Of a stretch of 64,000 bases of DNA, positions 40,131 through 50,205 are shown piece by piece; positions within the stretch are counted from its first letter, which is position 1; each line of letters begins with the position of its first letter. The notes under the pieces are model-generated. The model was not told the DNA's origin. It worked only from the letters and a program-made list of their open reading frames with translations, and searched no databases. The stretch lies in the NCBI GenBank assembly GCA_006503475.1, contig RSEH01000116.1:80519-144518 (forward strand), in the 5' to 3' direction. This DNA comes from Stentor roeselii (lineage: Eukaryota; Ciliophora; Heterotrichea; Heterotrichida; Stentoridae). The position numbers and the translations under genes are program-made.

Positions 40131-42248
40131 ATGGACGATACAGTAGTAGAATCATTATTCTCAAGAATTTCCTTAACCAGATCCTTATCCCAACCTGAGA
40201 AGTCTCGAATCTTCTCATTATTCAAAGCAGAGCAAATAAAAGACCCTCTTCAGGACACAAGAAAGTTGCGAAGTCTGATGCAAGCTTGCATTTACCTAGT
40301 CCTTCAAGAATCCCTTTTTCCATTCCACTTCGCCCAGCTCTTCGACGAGGAGTCCGAACTTCACAATTTCATGATTTCCCTTCGATCTCTTCTCAACAGT
40401 CAGTCTTTCGATGCGAGCATCGTGCAAAAAGGTAAAAAACTTATCAAAACTTACGCGATTTCTTTGATGAACTATAAAAAAATCGAGGAAATCCTTGAAA
40501 AATTCAGCTTATCAGGGAATTTTGAACATATCATCAAGTTTAATCAGGCAATTTGGCTTTTTTTTGCAGTGATTCGGAAAAATGACTTTCATTCGACTGA
40601 GGTTTTATCGGACTGTGGATGTTTAATCATTTCAGTCATTCAACTTTTCATATCAAACCTGGCTGAAGGACTGACTCATATGATAAAAATACCTGTTTAC
40701 GACTTTTTATGTGACACTTTCAGAACCGCTGCATCATTTGTTGAAAGTTTCAAACAAAAAACAGAAGAATTTTCAATGAAAATTTTAAAAGAATTTCAGG
40801 AAAATTCTTTAGAAGATTGTTTAAAAGTCTCGAAAATTTCTAAGTTTTTGGAATTTCTTTCTGAAGTTTATGAAAAAAAATCAGGTGAAAGTGATTTGGA
40901 TGAGAGGTTGATTAGAAATGTCGTGTTTAATAATGAACTGCTTTTAACACCTGTCAAGAAAAAAGAGGTGAGGATGGAAATAGGAGAGGTAAGCGCTGTT
41001 AACTTGAATACTCAACTAAGAGATCTTGAATGTCCAAAGCCAGTCAGCATGCTTATTCAAACGCCAATCACTGCTTCCATGGAATGCAACTCCTGGATTC
41101 TTAGAACTTTAGAAGAATTCAACGACAACTCACTCGCCAAGACCTGTTCTGAACATTTCCCTGAGATCAAAATAAGGGCAGAAAACTTCAGAAATCTTTT
41201 AAATTCTCTTCAAAAAAACAACTTTTACTTAAAAAAAACTGAAGAAATTCTGAAACTTTACTATGTTGCTTTAGAAAGTCTTATAAAAATCGAGAAAAGT
41301 AAAGGAAATGAAGTTTCTGGAATTCTTCAAAATGATAAGTTTCATCGAGCTTTATTCGCTTGCAGTGCAGAAACCATTTTTTTTATCGTTTTTTCCAGTT
41401 CAAGTCTTTTCGAAGACCTGCTGAAAATACTAGAAATCAGCGCTTTTGACTTCTGGAAAAACATTAAAAGTTTCACTCAGTTTAACATCAGAATGCCCAG
41501 TCAAGTCAAAAAGCATTTTTCTGAACTAGAAGAAAAAATCCTGATTAAAGACGGTTGGGACGAGTCCAGTCCAGTGTCCCAGGCGATTTTTCGAATGACT
41601 TCAGAGACCTTTGCAAACGAGTTGTCCCACCCATCATTCGGTCAATTCTTTAAAAGTGTTTTATCACATTCAGGGTTTAAAATCGTTCAAATAAGCAACA
41701 TTCTCGAAATCCCTTCACCTGTGCAAGAAAAGATCTGGAGCACTTTTAAGTACTTTTTAAGTGAAAAAACTGAAAATATGATCGGAAGACACCTGGACCA
41801 AATCATTGGCTGCTCGATTTACTCAGTTTGTAAAGTGGAAAAAATCACAGAAATTTCTTTTAAAAAGATTTTTGAAGTTTTTCACTCGATTTTTATGACA
41901 AGTTTTGAAGTCTTTGAAAAAGTTAGAATGCAGGATAATGAGACTGAAAACTTGATAGTTTTTTACAATAAAGTCTTTATTGAGCTTGTTAAGGACTTTT
42001 TGGTGAATAAGGTCAGCCTGGTGAACCCGCGGATTAGTTCTTTGCACCCGATGAGTCCTTTGAAGATGAGTTATAATAGCTTTCAGTCACCGAGACAGGC
42101 TTTTATGACTCCGAGGACTAAGAAGTTGTATGCTTTTGGAGAGCATAGTTCACATGCTGTTGAAAGCATTAACCAGACTTTTCAAATTACAGCTCGCAAG
42201 CTCGACTTTAGTGCACCGGTTAAGAAGCCTAAGTTAGAAAAGGAGTAG
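40131..42248 (+). CDS. Retinoblastoma-family (Rb/p107/MAT3-like) pocket protein
   Basis: 705 residues. Pocket proteins bind E2F/DP and hold back S-phase genes. The N-terminal part has the cyclin-like DUF3452 pattern. The A box starts near residue 310 (TPITASMECNSWILRTLEEF). The B box is the clearest part: IWSTFKYFLSEKTENMIGRH then LDQIIGCSIYSVCKV (about 535-570), then the LIVFYNKVFIELVKDFL strand-helix, which matches the family's IxVFYN.VF...VK.F. The C-terminal tail carries CDK-type sites (HPMSPLK, FQSPRQ, FMTPRTK). The frame is open above the ATG but without another Met. The ATG follows CACATAAA. Converges with the next gene, 19 bp between stops. Confidence 0.85.
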   Translation: MDDTVVESLFSRISLTRSLSQPEKSRIFSLFKAEQIKDPLQDTRKLRSLMQACIYLVLQESLFPFHFAQLFDEESELHNFMISLRSLLNSQSFDASIVQKGKKLIKTYAISLMNYKKIEEILEKFSLSGNFEHIIKFNQAIWLFFAVIRKNDFHSTEVLSDCGCLIISVIQLFISNLAEGLTHMIKIPVYDFLCDTFRTAASFVESFKQKTEEFSMKILKEFQENSLEDCLKVSKISKFLEFLSEVYEKKSGESDLDERLIRNVVFNNELLLTPVKKKEVRMEIGEVSAVNLNTQLRDLECPKPVSMLIQTPITASMECNSWILRTLEEFNDNSLAKTCSEHFPEIKIRAENFRNLLNSLQKNNFYLKKTEEILKLYYVALESLIKIEKSKGNEVSGILQNDKFHRALFACSAETIFFIVFSSSSLFEDLLKILEISAFDFWKNIKSFTQFNIRMPSQVKKHFSELEEKILIKDGWDESSPVSQAIFRMTSETFANELSHPSFGQFFKSVLSHSGFKIVQISNILEIPSPVQEKIWSTFKYFLSEKTENMIGRHLDQIIGCSIYSVCKVEKITEISFKKIFEVFHSIFMTSFEVFEKVRMQDNETENLIVFYNKVFIELVKDFLVNKVSLVNPRISSLHPMSPLKMSYNSFQSPRQAFMTPRTKKLYAFGEHSSHAVESINQTFQITARKLDFSAPVKKPKLEKE

Positions 42249-42267
42249 GTTTAATTTACTATCATAT

Positions 42268-44361
42268 TCACTTCTTTACCTTTCCTCGCTTTAAAGTCTT
42301 TTTTCGCATTAGTAGGGAGTTCCTTGCCTTGATACTGGAAAAATCGTAGTCGAGAACTTTTTCTAAGATTTCCTTCTTGTCCACCCCTAGCAAGGCCTGA
42401 ATAAATGCAAGACGAATCGACTTCAAAGGCAACTCTTTTTTATGAACTTGTACCATATCCGTAAAATTTTCAATATTTTCTTCATTCCAGATATTCCCAT
42501 ATAACTCTTCAACTTTTTGTATTTTCTTCAAAAGTTGTAAACTAAGAGTAAGAAGAAACTCATTTTTTGTGACCTTTAAAGAAAAAACTTTACTAGAAAG
42601 ACTTGAAAACAACGATGACAAGTCAAATTCCGCAGTCAAGTTGACATTATCGAAAAAGTAGTTTAAGTCATTTTTAGACACAATCCAAGAAGTGGTACTT
42701 TTGAGTGTCTGGCGAATATCTTCAAGATTTTTCGTATTTTGAGTATTTTCTAAAGTTCTGCTTCGACTACAAGCAAGATAAAGTCTTCCAACAAGGACAT
42801 TAAGTCTATCTTCAGGGCTGTTGTTAAATGAAAAGGTGAGTCTTTCAAGCACCTTTTCGAAAAGATCAGACCCGTCATCAAGAAAAGAGTAATAAAAATC
42901 CATAAGTTTCGGAAGAGTCAGGGTGTTACCTTCAACTATCTGAAGTAAAAACTGGTTCATCTGAAGTACAAAACTAACTAAAAACTGAGGAAAGTCTTTT
43001 TCAATACCAAGAAGATGCAAAAACAATCGAGAAGAGTGACTTTGGTCATTTTTTAAAGTATTGATCAATTGTTTCACAGCTTTTTCAAGTTTCTTTTTCG
43101 TTTCAAACTCATTGGCGAAGGCAAGAAGGACCTCTTGATTAAAAGAAAAGCTTCCATCTGCCTGGTTTAAACAATTTTCAAGCAATGAAAGTAGTTCTTG
43201 GTTTCTTCCTTCATCTCGAGGAGGATTCAAAAAAAACACCTGAAAAGGATGTTGCGAAATTTTCATTTCACAAGAAGGAAGAGGAGTCTCTATGAACGAG
43301 GTAAAAGTTTGAACTTCAACTGAACTTGAATCAGGTTTTTTATTAATTTCTTCAGCGATTGCGATTACATTTGACAAGGTTTTCAGGGTGTTAGCTTGAA
43401 TGAGTTGCTCGTTTTCAGATTCTTTGATGTAAAGATTAAGTTTTTTTAATGTTGACCTCATGATTTCACAGGACTTGTCTTGACTTTCAGGTTCTAACAA
43501 GTCTGCGATGTAAGCTTCTTTTTGTTTTATTTGGTCGTCAAGGGAGTAGGTCTGTCGTTTTAAGTATTTTATTGTTTTTTTCTGGTCTACTATTTGGGAC
43601 CTGAGAGATTTCGTCACTTCTTCCATACTTATCTTCATGTCAGCGATTTTTTTCGTGCACTTTTCATTCATTTCTTTTAAAGACCTGTCAGTTTTTTGTA
43701 TCATTTCGTTTAAAGTCGTCTCCTGAAGCATCAACGACGAGTCTATCATTTTCAAGACAAGTCTCCAAAGTAGTTCTAAGTTAACAACATCTTCTTCATT
43801 ACCTTTTTCATTCAACATCCTAAGTACATCTCGAAAAATACAGCAAAAATCTTTAATTTCTTTGAAAACTTCATCAAAATTCTTGATTTCAAATGAATTT
43901 CCAGTGATTCTATCAGAAAGTAAAGAAAAAAGCCCCTTTCCCTTTTCAGTCCTAGCAATTTTCCCTTTCGATATCTCAGAATTAAGTTCAATTTCAATTC
44001 TCAATTCTTTGAAATACTTGAAATTTTCTAAAAAATTTTTCAGGTCAAGTCGACTGTTCGACTTTCCATCAAATCTGTACTTTTCCAGTACTTTTGAATG
44101 TTTTAACTTGAGAGCTTCCTGCAAGTTGATCTTAGGAGTCAAGTACTCAGTAGTTGAAGGTCGTAAGTCTTCACTGTTGCAGATTCTCTGTGTCCGACCA
44201 GTGGGACTTTTTAGTTTAATTTGATGGTTTTTCTTGAGTTTCAAGTTTCTGTAGTTCTTCAACTCGACCAGCAGGTCTTCCGAGTTGACTTCGATGAAAG
44301 GTTGATTTGAAATCACTCGGTAATGCTTTGCTTTAGAATTTTTTAACAGCAGTTTTGACAT
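42268..44361 (-). CDS. Hypothetical coiled-coil protein
   Basis: 697 residues, no family recognised. The head is basic with a TP..N-type motif (EYLTPKINLQ). A coiled coil spans about 215-290 (MEEVTKSLRSQIVDQKKTIK...). The C-terminal 300 residues are helical without heptads and contain FYYSFLDDGSDLFEKVLERL and a basic end (RKKTLKRGKVKK). No signal peptide or membrane helix. Probably cytoskeletal. It starts 11 bp after the stop of the gene at 44373 on the same strand. Confidence 0.62.
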   Translation of the reverse strand: MSKLLLKNSKAKHYRVISNQPFIEVNSEDLLVELKNYRNLKLKKNHQIKLKSPTGRTQRICNSEDLRPSTTEYLTPKINLQEALKLKHSKVLEKYRFDGKSNSRLDLKNFLENFKYFKELRIEIELNSEISKGKIARTEKGKGLFSLLSDRITGNSFEIKNFDEVFKEIKDFCCIFRDVLRMLNEKGNEEDVVNLELLWRLVLKMIDSSLMLQETTLNEMIQKTDRSLKEMNEKCTKKIADMKISMEEVTKSLRSQIVDQKKTIKYLKRQTYSLDDQIKQKEAYIADLLEPESQDKSCEIMRSTLKKLNLYIKESENEQLIQANTLKTLSNVIAIAEEINKKPDSSSVEVQTFTSFIETPLPSCEMKISQHPFQVFFLNPPRDEGRNQELLSLLENCLNQADGSFSFNQEVLLAFANEFETKKKLEKAVKQLINTLKNDQSHSSRLFLHLLGIEKDFPQFLVSFVLQMNQFLLQIVEGNTLTLPKLMDFYYSFLDDGSDLFEKVLERLTFSFNNSPEDRLNVLVGRLYLACSRSRTLENTQNTKNLEDIRQTLKSTTSWIVSKNDLNYFFDNVNLTAEFDLSSLFSSLSSKVFSLKVTKNEFLLTLSLQLLKKIQKVEELYGNIWNEENIENFTDMVQVHKKELPLKSIRLAFIQALLGVDKKEILEKVLDYDFSSIKARNSLLMRKKTLKRGKVKK

Positions 44362-44372
44362 TAATTAAAAGA

Positions 44373-45017
44373 TTAGCTATTCCTTAACATGCTTTTCAGC
44401 TTGTTGTTTGAAAAGTCTTTGAAGTTCTGGAAGATTGATAACGGTTTTGATTGGAAGGAAAATGAATTGCTGGGGATTAGGTCTTTTGATGATGCTCCTG
44501 AATATTCAGAATTTTTTGGAGTTTCTTGGATTTTATTTGGAATTTTTAGGTTTCCTCCACTTTTTTGATTCTTGGGCGTCTCTGTGTTGGGGTTTTTTAG
44601 TCTTGATGTTGAGGCTAGGGATGGTCGGTTGGGTTTTTGAGGGTTTTTTAGAAGCTCGATACTTTGTTGGCAGAGAATCGGCTTGAATGTGAGAAGTTTG
44701 CTTTTTTCTTCGTCTATTGAGGTCTTCATTTTTTTTATTTTTTCCTCGAATTTTGCTTTTTGGTTTAGGCCTTTTGAGTAAAGATCTGGAGGTGCTTTCT
44801 TGGGAGACTGAGAAGCCAGCTCTTCATCAATTAAGACATCAAGGTTGTGATCAATCATGAAAGTAATGGCTTTCATAGTCTTTTGAGAGAGTTTGTGCTT
44901 TTTACAAAAACGAGCTGCCAGGAGGTTCGGTTCATCCCTTTCCCTGACACTAATAATATCAGAACTGTTGTTATCCAGTTTAATCTTGATAATTAAGACC
45001 TCTCGGCCTAAACTCAT
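44373..45017 (-). CDS. Hypothetical protein with ubiquitin-like-type N-terminal domain
   Basis: 214 residues from the ATG at 45017, which follows CAATTATAAAT; an in-frame GTG/ATG further up is less likely. Residues about 5-60 (REVLIIKIKLDNNSSDIISV, then LLAARFCKKHKLSQ) form a small beta/alpha module that many protist proteins carry at one end, similar to a PFU/ubiquitin-like fold. Further on is an F-x-P motif (LLTFKPILC), as in other unknowns of this window. The second half is low complexity (Ser, Asn, Pro, Lys). Function unknown. Confidence 0.6.
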   Translation of the reverse strand: MSLGREVLIIKIKLDNNSSDIISVRERDEPNLLAARFCKKHKLSQKTMKAITFMIDHNLDVLIDEELASQSPKKAPPDLYSKGLNQKAKFEEKIKKMKTSIDEEKSKLLTFKPILCQQSIELLKNPQKPNRPSLASTSRLKNPNTETPKNQKSGGNLKIPNKIQETPKNSEYSGASSKDLIPSNSFSFQSKPLSIFQNFKDFSNNKLKSMLRNS

Positions 45018-45282
45018 ATTTATAATTGAATACATCTCATAGATTTAAAAATGAACAACTAAATACAAATAAATGATACATCCTTTTCACTTCCACCCAT
45101 TAAACCCCTTCTCCTACCAAACCAATAAATTAATTCCAAAATAACAAACCAAGATCCTAATTTCTAAAATTCTCAAAACACCCAGCCAAAATTTCATTAA
45201 CCCAAAAAATATCCCCACTAAAAACCCCAATTTCCCAATCAAATCTCTAAAATCTCAACCAAAAAAAAACCTTCAAATAAAA

Positions 45283-46272
45283 ATGCTCTCCACACTGAAA
45301 AATTTCGACTTATATAAAAAGCTAAACAAAGATGTATCAGAGTCAACAGCAGCCGGAGGTCTTCTCTCACTAATATCCTCAACAATAATCCTCCTTCTCT
45401 TCACCTCCGAGGTCTACTCATACCTCTTCATCTCCTCATCTCCTCATTTAACAATCGAGCAATCCTCATCAAACCGTATAAAAGTTGACATAAAAATAAC
45501 ATTTCACTCAATTCCCTGCGCATTGCTTTCAATATCCTACGCAGATGCAAGTTCTGAGTACTTCACAAAAGCGATTCTTCACAAGTACCCGATCGACTCA
45601 GGCCGTGTTCTTTACGAGGTCCACATGCCCCACGAAGAGCCTTTGACAGCGAAAGGCTGCGGCAGTTGTTACGGGGCGGAGCTTTACGAAGGCCAATGTT
45701 GCAACACCTGCGAAGAAGTCCTCGAAGCTTACACAAGCCGGAATTGGAAGGCGCCTGACCCAGAGAGCATTATTCAATGCAGGCACAAGTCGAACGGCCA
45801 TGAAGACGCCTTCATTGGAGAGGGTTGTTTGGTGGAAGGCGAAATTTTAACTAGAAAAATCCCTGCTACTATTAGATTTGAACTTAATCAGCTGGGAAAA
45901 GTGCTTATGGCACAGATGAGGCAGAGATATGGAGGAGATCATATTGTGCATCGATTGGGATTTAGTGACCCTGAAGGAGAACCTGGAAATAGTCCTGTTG
46001 ATGGATTTGAGGTCATGGATAAAAATGTGAATGTTTATTATTTGAAAGTAAATCCGGCTGTTAAAAACGGGTTTCGGTATTATCAGACTAATGATGGACA
46101 TATTGGATTCATGGTTGATGCTTTTCCGTTACTTGCGGTTTCTTATGATATTGAACCGATTACTAGTGTTTATTTACCCCAGAAGACGTTTTTGGAGTTT
46201 GTGGTTTCTATTTGTGCGATTATTGGAGGATGGCATGCCATGACTTTGATTTTATCTAAAGTAATAGTCTAG
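45283..46272 (+). CDS. ERGIC3: ERGIC3/Erv46-like cargo receptor of COPII/COPI vesicles
   Basis: 329 residues; yeast Erv46 has 415 and human ERGIC3 383, so it is somewhat short. Erv46 and Erv41 cycle between ER and Golgi and retrieve cargo. N-terminal DLYKKLNKDVSESTAAGGLL with the first membrane helix (about 25-50) is the ERGIC-N signature. The luminal part has the Cys-rich ERGIC3 insert (CGSCYGAELY, CCNTCEEV). The C terminus has FLVAVSYDIEP-like (LLAVSYDIEPITSVY) followed by the last helix FLEFVVSICAIIGGWHAM. The Cys cluster separates ERGIC3 from ERGIC1/2. The leader upstream (45040-45282) is C/A-rich on the coding strand. The stop lies only 4 bp before the next ATG. Confidence 0.9.
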   Translation: MLSTLKNFDLYKKLNKDVSESTAAGGLLSLISSTIILLLFTSEVYSYLFISSSPHLTIEQSSSNRIKVDIKITFHSIPCALLSISYADASSEYFTKAILHKYPIDSGRVLYEVHMPHEEPLTAKGCGSCYGAELYEGQCCNTCEEVLEAYTSRNWKAPDPESIIQCRHKSNGHEDAFIGEGCLVEGEILTRKIPATIRFELNQLGKVLMAQMRQRYGGDHIVHRLGFSDPEGEPGNSPVDGFEVMDKNVNVYYLKVNPAVKNGFRYYQTNDGHIGFMVDAFPLLAVSYDIEPITSVYLPQKTFLEFVVSICAIIGGWHAMTLILSKVIV

Positions 46273-46276
46273 AGTT

Positions 46277-48640
46277 ATGAAAAAAACGGAAATTGAACAA
46301 GTTGACTTGTCGTATTTTTACCAAGTTTTCAACTCCCGTATCCGAGCATCTCCCAAAAACGCTTCAATTTCATCATTTCTCAAGACCTGCACATCCAGAT
46401 CACAAGACTCTTTAAAAACATTAAAAAGACTATCAATCTCAAAAACTGATGAGTCTAAACTAGATGAAAGCGGTCTCTTCATCTGGTTTCTCGTGAAAAA
46501 GCGCAAAATGCGGGACTTGATCCCTGATATCGAGTTCATAAAATACAGAGAAATTTGTTCTGATATGATTTCAACTCTTGGGTCGTGCAGCGAAGCTCAT
46601 TTTGGACTAGGCAAGCTTTACGCGCATGAAGCAAGCTTTGACACTGCTCTTCAACATGTGAGAATCGCGATGGCTGACAATAAAGCTGACTTGACTTATA
46701 ACAGGTGGCATTCAGTCCTTAATATTTTCAGGGTCAACTCGAAGAAAAGAGCCTTGCAAGCTAAAAAAGTCGCTTATTGTAAGGATTAAGCAGCTTTTGT
46801 TAAACATCCACAACCGGGAATTGAAGTTTTTTGGGCTTTGATGGAACTGGCTGCTGGGGATTATTTGAGGGTTGGAATTGAAATTGAAAGTCCTCAACAT
46901 TACGCAGCAAAAATCTACGAACACGACAAATACTACGGTAGTCTTGCCTGGAGCACAATATTCCTCTCAACAGGAGACCACGAAAAAGGTGAAAAAGTTC
47001 TAAAAGAACTTCTCGATCTCTGTCCAAAAAAGCCTGAAGCCTACCTAAAACTATGGAACTTTTACTACTCAACCCAATCCTTCCAATCTTCTTTAGAAAT
47101 CGCTGAGCGTGCATTTCTAAACATATCACGTAAAGGTGACTACGCCGTAGTGACTTGCCTTAACTACGCCAGAAGTTTATTCAAAGTAGGAAAAGTTAGA
47201 AATTGTTTAGAACTACTTCAAATCGAATACACAAAACATTCTCTATTCACAGTGATTCTCTACCACTACGGACGATTTTGCATCAAATCAAAAGACTTGA
47301 ATTTTTTAGGTTCCGCGATTGGCGCCTTAGAAGAATGTCTTAACACGTCTTCTGAAGCCAGACACGGTCAAATCTTTTACTGGTTGTCTAAAGCTTATTT
47401 ATTAGCAGAAGAAAAAATCGAGGCCTTTGCCTGTGCAAAAAAAGCAATTCCTTTACTTTCAAGTTTTTTAGAAAAACTTGAAACATCAGATAAAAACTAT
47501 GAAAATAACTTAAACCGCAAGTTAAATGAGTTAAAAGATATCATGAAAGAACTTCATATTCACCTTATCAGCATTGATCTGCTTGAAAGACTACTTGAAG
47601 AGCCTCCTTTAAAAATAGAAGAATGTAAAATTTACTGTGATGCTTTGAAAGGCTTTGATATGTTAGAAGGTTCTCTTTACGAGGCGAAAATGTGGTGGAA
47701 AGGTGAAAATATCAGAAAAGCGAAAGAAATTCTTTACTCTCGATTAAATTTTACAAGAGTTAAAATGAAAGGGTACTTCTTGTTGATGGATATTCTTGAA
47801 CATGAAATGAATTATGATGAAATGCTCGGAGTCAGTAAAGAAATGGTCAGAAAATGTCGAAGTCCGATGATCCCTGTTCAGATCTGGATCCAGGCAAACA
47901 TGATCTACGCTGACTGCCTCATCAAGCAAAAACGCTACAATGAATCACTTTTTGTATATAAAACCCTTGCACAAGTCCAGCCCATTCCTTACATCCCCGA
48001 CTTGAGATACACCCGAGAACTTCAAAGAGCTAGTAATAAAGAAGAACTCGATTCAGTAATTACTAAAATCAACAATGGACCTTCTAGAAACTCTTATTTG
48101 ATCAGCTCTCAAAATGACTTCGAAATGCAAAGAGCGAAACTTGTTAGTTCTAAAAATATTTTCGCTACGATTTTCATGAATTTCGATGAAGACTGCGAAT
48201 CTCTTTCAGAATTGACTTTGATTTCAACTGATAAGTCAGAATCTGAAGTCATCGGCAATAGGGCTCCGGAGCCTTTGGCAAAGGTAAGACTTTCTTCTAT
48301 TCCTTGTGGAGACTCTGCGAATATTGGCTTTTCTGTGACGACTTCTTACATATTTTTATATAAAATTGGGAAAACTTGTGCGAAATTTAAGATTTGCACG
48401 GAAGAAGGACTTTTAGCACTTCATGATTTTTTGAATACTCATCATTATTGGACTAGGGAAGGAATTGAGGTGCATGAAGAATTGAAAGTTAAGGCTAAGT
48501 ATTGGCTTGGAATGCTTTATTATCAGAGTGGACAGATTGCACTAGGTGAGGAGGTCTTTCGAGATATTCTTTCGATGTTGTTTCAGCTTGGGAGGAATAA
48601 GATGAGCGATGAGGTGTTGAAGATATTAAATAGCAGGTAA
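46277..48640 (+). CDS. Tetratricopeptide-repeat protein, unknown
   Basis: 782 residues in two exons (46277-46778, 46794-48640); 2349 coding nt divides by three. After a 70-residue head, TPR-like helix pairs run from about 100 on: LGKLYAHEASFDTALQHVRI, AWSTIFLSTGDHEKGEKVLK, KPEAYLKLWNFYYSTQSF, HGQIFYWLSKAYLLAEEK, and near the end YWLGMLYYQSGQIALGEEVF. Such arrays are protein-binding scaffolds (APC/C, IFT/BBS, TTC families). No subfamily is evident. The ATG is only 4 bp after the ERGIC3 stop, so the two share almost no spacer. The stop lies 8 bp from that of the convergent gene. Confidence 0.7.
46779..46793 (+). other. 15-nt intron (TPR gene)
   Basis: Reads GTAAGGATTAAGCAG, phase 1 (T|CT). Retention reads AAG GAT TAA and stops. 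Removal joins KKVAY to SFVKHPQPG. Confidence 0.88.
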
Positions 48641-48648
48641 TTGAATTA

Positions 48649-49488
48649 TTAACTTACAGGATCAAGTAAATCCATAGGAGTCATTTTATCCCACCCTTTA
48701 ACTGACGCATCTTCATCACTAAAGTTTTTATTCTGTTGTTTCGACTCATTAAAATAGCTATTTTTGCGGTACTTAGGAAGAACAACATGCAAAATCTTGC
48801 TATTTTTTTTTAAGCTATCATGAACAAATCCTTTCCTCATCTTTTGTATCACTCCAGGCATGAACCCTTTCATTTTCCTATCAAAAGCCCTGAGTTCCTT
48901 TTGTGCTTGAGACTCTGAATAGTCCTTGAAGTCAAGTTCACTCATTTTAGAAAATTTCGAGTTTCCTTCATTATTCGAGTAAAACCTTCCCATGATGCGA
49001 TGCGAAACAATATTCAAAAACTCATCATTTTTCCCTTGATGAATCTTTTTCAACGAAGGCAGATACTTAATCACTTTTTCCTCTTCTCTTTTCTTACTTT
49101 TTACTTTCAAAACTTTAGAATTTTTATCAGTTGTTGAATTATTTTGAGTTTTCTTGTAGATTAGATCTGGGTTCGCTGCAATCGCTTCTCGTAAAGTCTG
49201 AAAAGTGAAAACTTGCTGTGATGAATGATTGTAAGGAGTTGAATTTTCGTTGTTTTCGAGTTTTTCTTGAGTTATTCGGTTTAGGGACTGCTCTGAGAGA
49301 AGTTTTAATGAACGCATGTTGATTTCTTGATCTTTGATTGAGTCGGACTCGTAGCTGTATACTTTACGGTGACGAGTCATTTTGTTTAAGGACTGCTTTG
49401 CGAGAGAGATTGGAGAAGTGTAGTTTGAAGAAAATTTGCTGATTATTTGGTTGATTCGGGTTCTTTCACGGTCTATAGAAAAACTCAT
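48649..49488 (-). CDS. Hypothetical basic protein
   Basis: 279 residues, no family recognised. It is strongly polar with many Lys, Ser and Asn. Two similar short pieces, SLAKQSLNKMTRH and LLSEQSLNRITQE, stand at residues 28-40 and about 63-75 and may be a degenerate repeat. No membrane helix or signal peptide. The ATG follows CTAATAAACA. Codon use is like the neighbours, so I take it as a real gene, possibly cytoskeletal. Confidence 0.55.
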   Translation of the reverse strand: MSFSIDRERTRINQIISKFSSNYTSPISLAKQSLNKMTRHRKVYSYESDSIKDQEINMRSLKLLSEQSLNRITQEKLENNENSTPYNHSSQQVFTFQTLREAIAANPDLIYKKTQNNSTTDKNSKVLKVKSKKREEEKVIKYLPSLKKIHQGKNDEFLNIVSHRIMGRFYSNNEGNSKFSKMSELDFKDYSESQAQKELRAFDRKMKGFMPGVIQKMRKGFVHDSLKKNSKILHVVLPKYRKNSYFNESKQQNKNFSDEDASVKGWDKMTPMDLLDPVS

Positions 49489-49776
49489 TGTTTATTAGTT
49501 TTGGAAAAGGGATGATTTTGGGATGGAAAGAGATTGTTTGAGTTGAAGGGTTTAGGTGGATTTTAAGTGTATGGGTTAGATTTTTTTATATTAGATGAGT
49601 GGAATTTTTTTTTTGAGGTTTTTTCGGGAATTTTAGGGGATTTAGAGAAGATTTTAAAGTTTAGGCTGGGGTATTTCTATTGATTTATAATGATTAGAAT
49701 ATTACAATGATCTTATGATTCATTTAAGAATTATCATTTCCACTCCTTTCTTCATGAAAACTAATTTTCAATTATT

Positions 49777-50196
49777 TTATCTTAAGTCGAGTCTGCTCTT
49801 AGGTTCAAAGAATCCCTGCTGTCTCATTTTAAGTACTTCACGTTTATGATCAATCATTTTATCTGTTTTCTTAAAGAAACTTCTGTCTTTATTTCCAATC
49901 TCAGGTAGTAAAACTGTTGTTTTCTTAAATATTGGAGTATTATTAGGAAACAGGTATCTAACCGAGTCATGATGAAAATCCTGATCTCTTCCTCTCATCT
50001 TAACTTTTTTTTCTTCAAAAGAGTCAGCATTCCAAAAAACAGGCGATATTTTTCTTATCTTTCTCAGTCTTGCAAAAGATTGAATCCTTTTCTTACTATT
50101 TTCTGAGTCGAAACTAGTATCTCTATACAAGTGAGTCAATCTATCTGCTGATTCCTGTCTAGACCTTGCAAAAAACTCTAAAAACCCAGAACTCAT
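49777..50196 (-). CDS. Hypothetical small basic protein
   Basis: 139 residues, Arg/Lys/Ser-rich, no recognised domain. The start (MSSGFLEFFARSRQESADRL) is preceded by CTATTAATTTTAGGAA, a weaker A/T box than usual. It begins 9 bp after the NOC2 stop on the same strand. Expression evidence would be needed to confirm it. Confidence 0.5.
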   Translation of the reverse strand: MSSGFLEFFARSRQESADRLTHLYRDTSFDSENSKKRIQSFARLRKIRKISPVFWNADSFEEKKVKMRGRDQDFHHDSVRYLFPNNTPIFKKTTVLLPEIGNKDRSFFKKTDKMIDHKREVLKMRQQGFFEPKSRLDLR

Positions 50197-50205
50197 TTCC
50201 TAAAA

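Noticed and set aside
40040-40225. 61-codon minus frame over the Rb gene start.
   Set aside because: Half of it is antisense to the clear Rb coding sequence, and no start context is seen.
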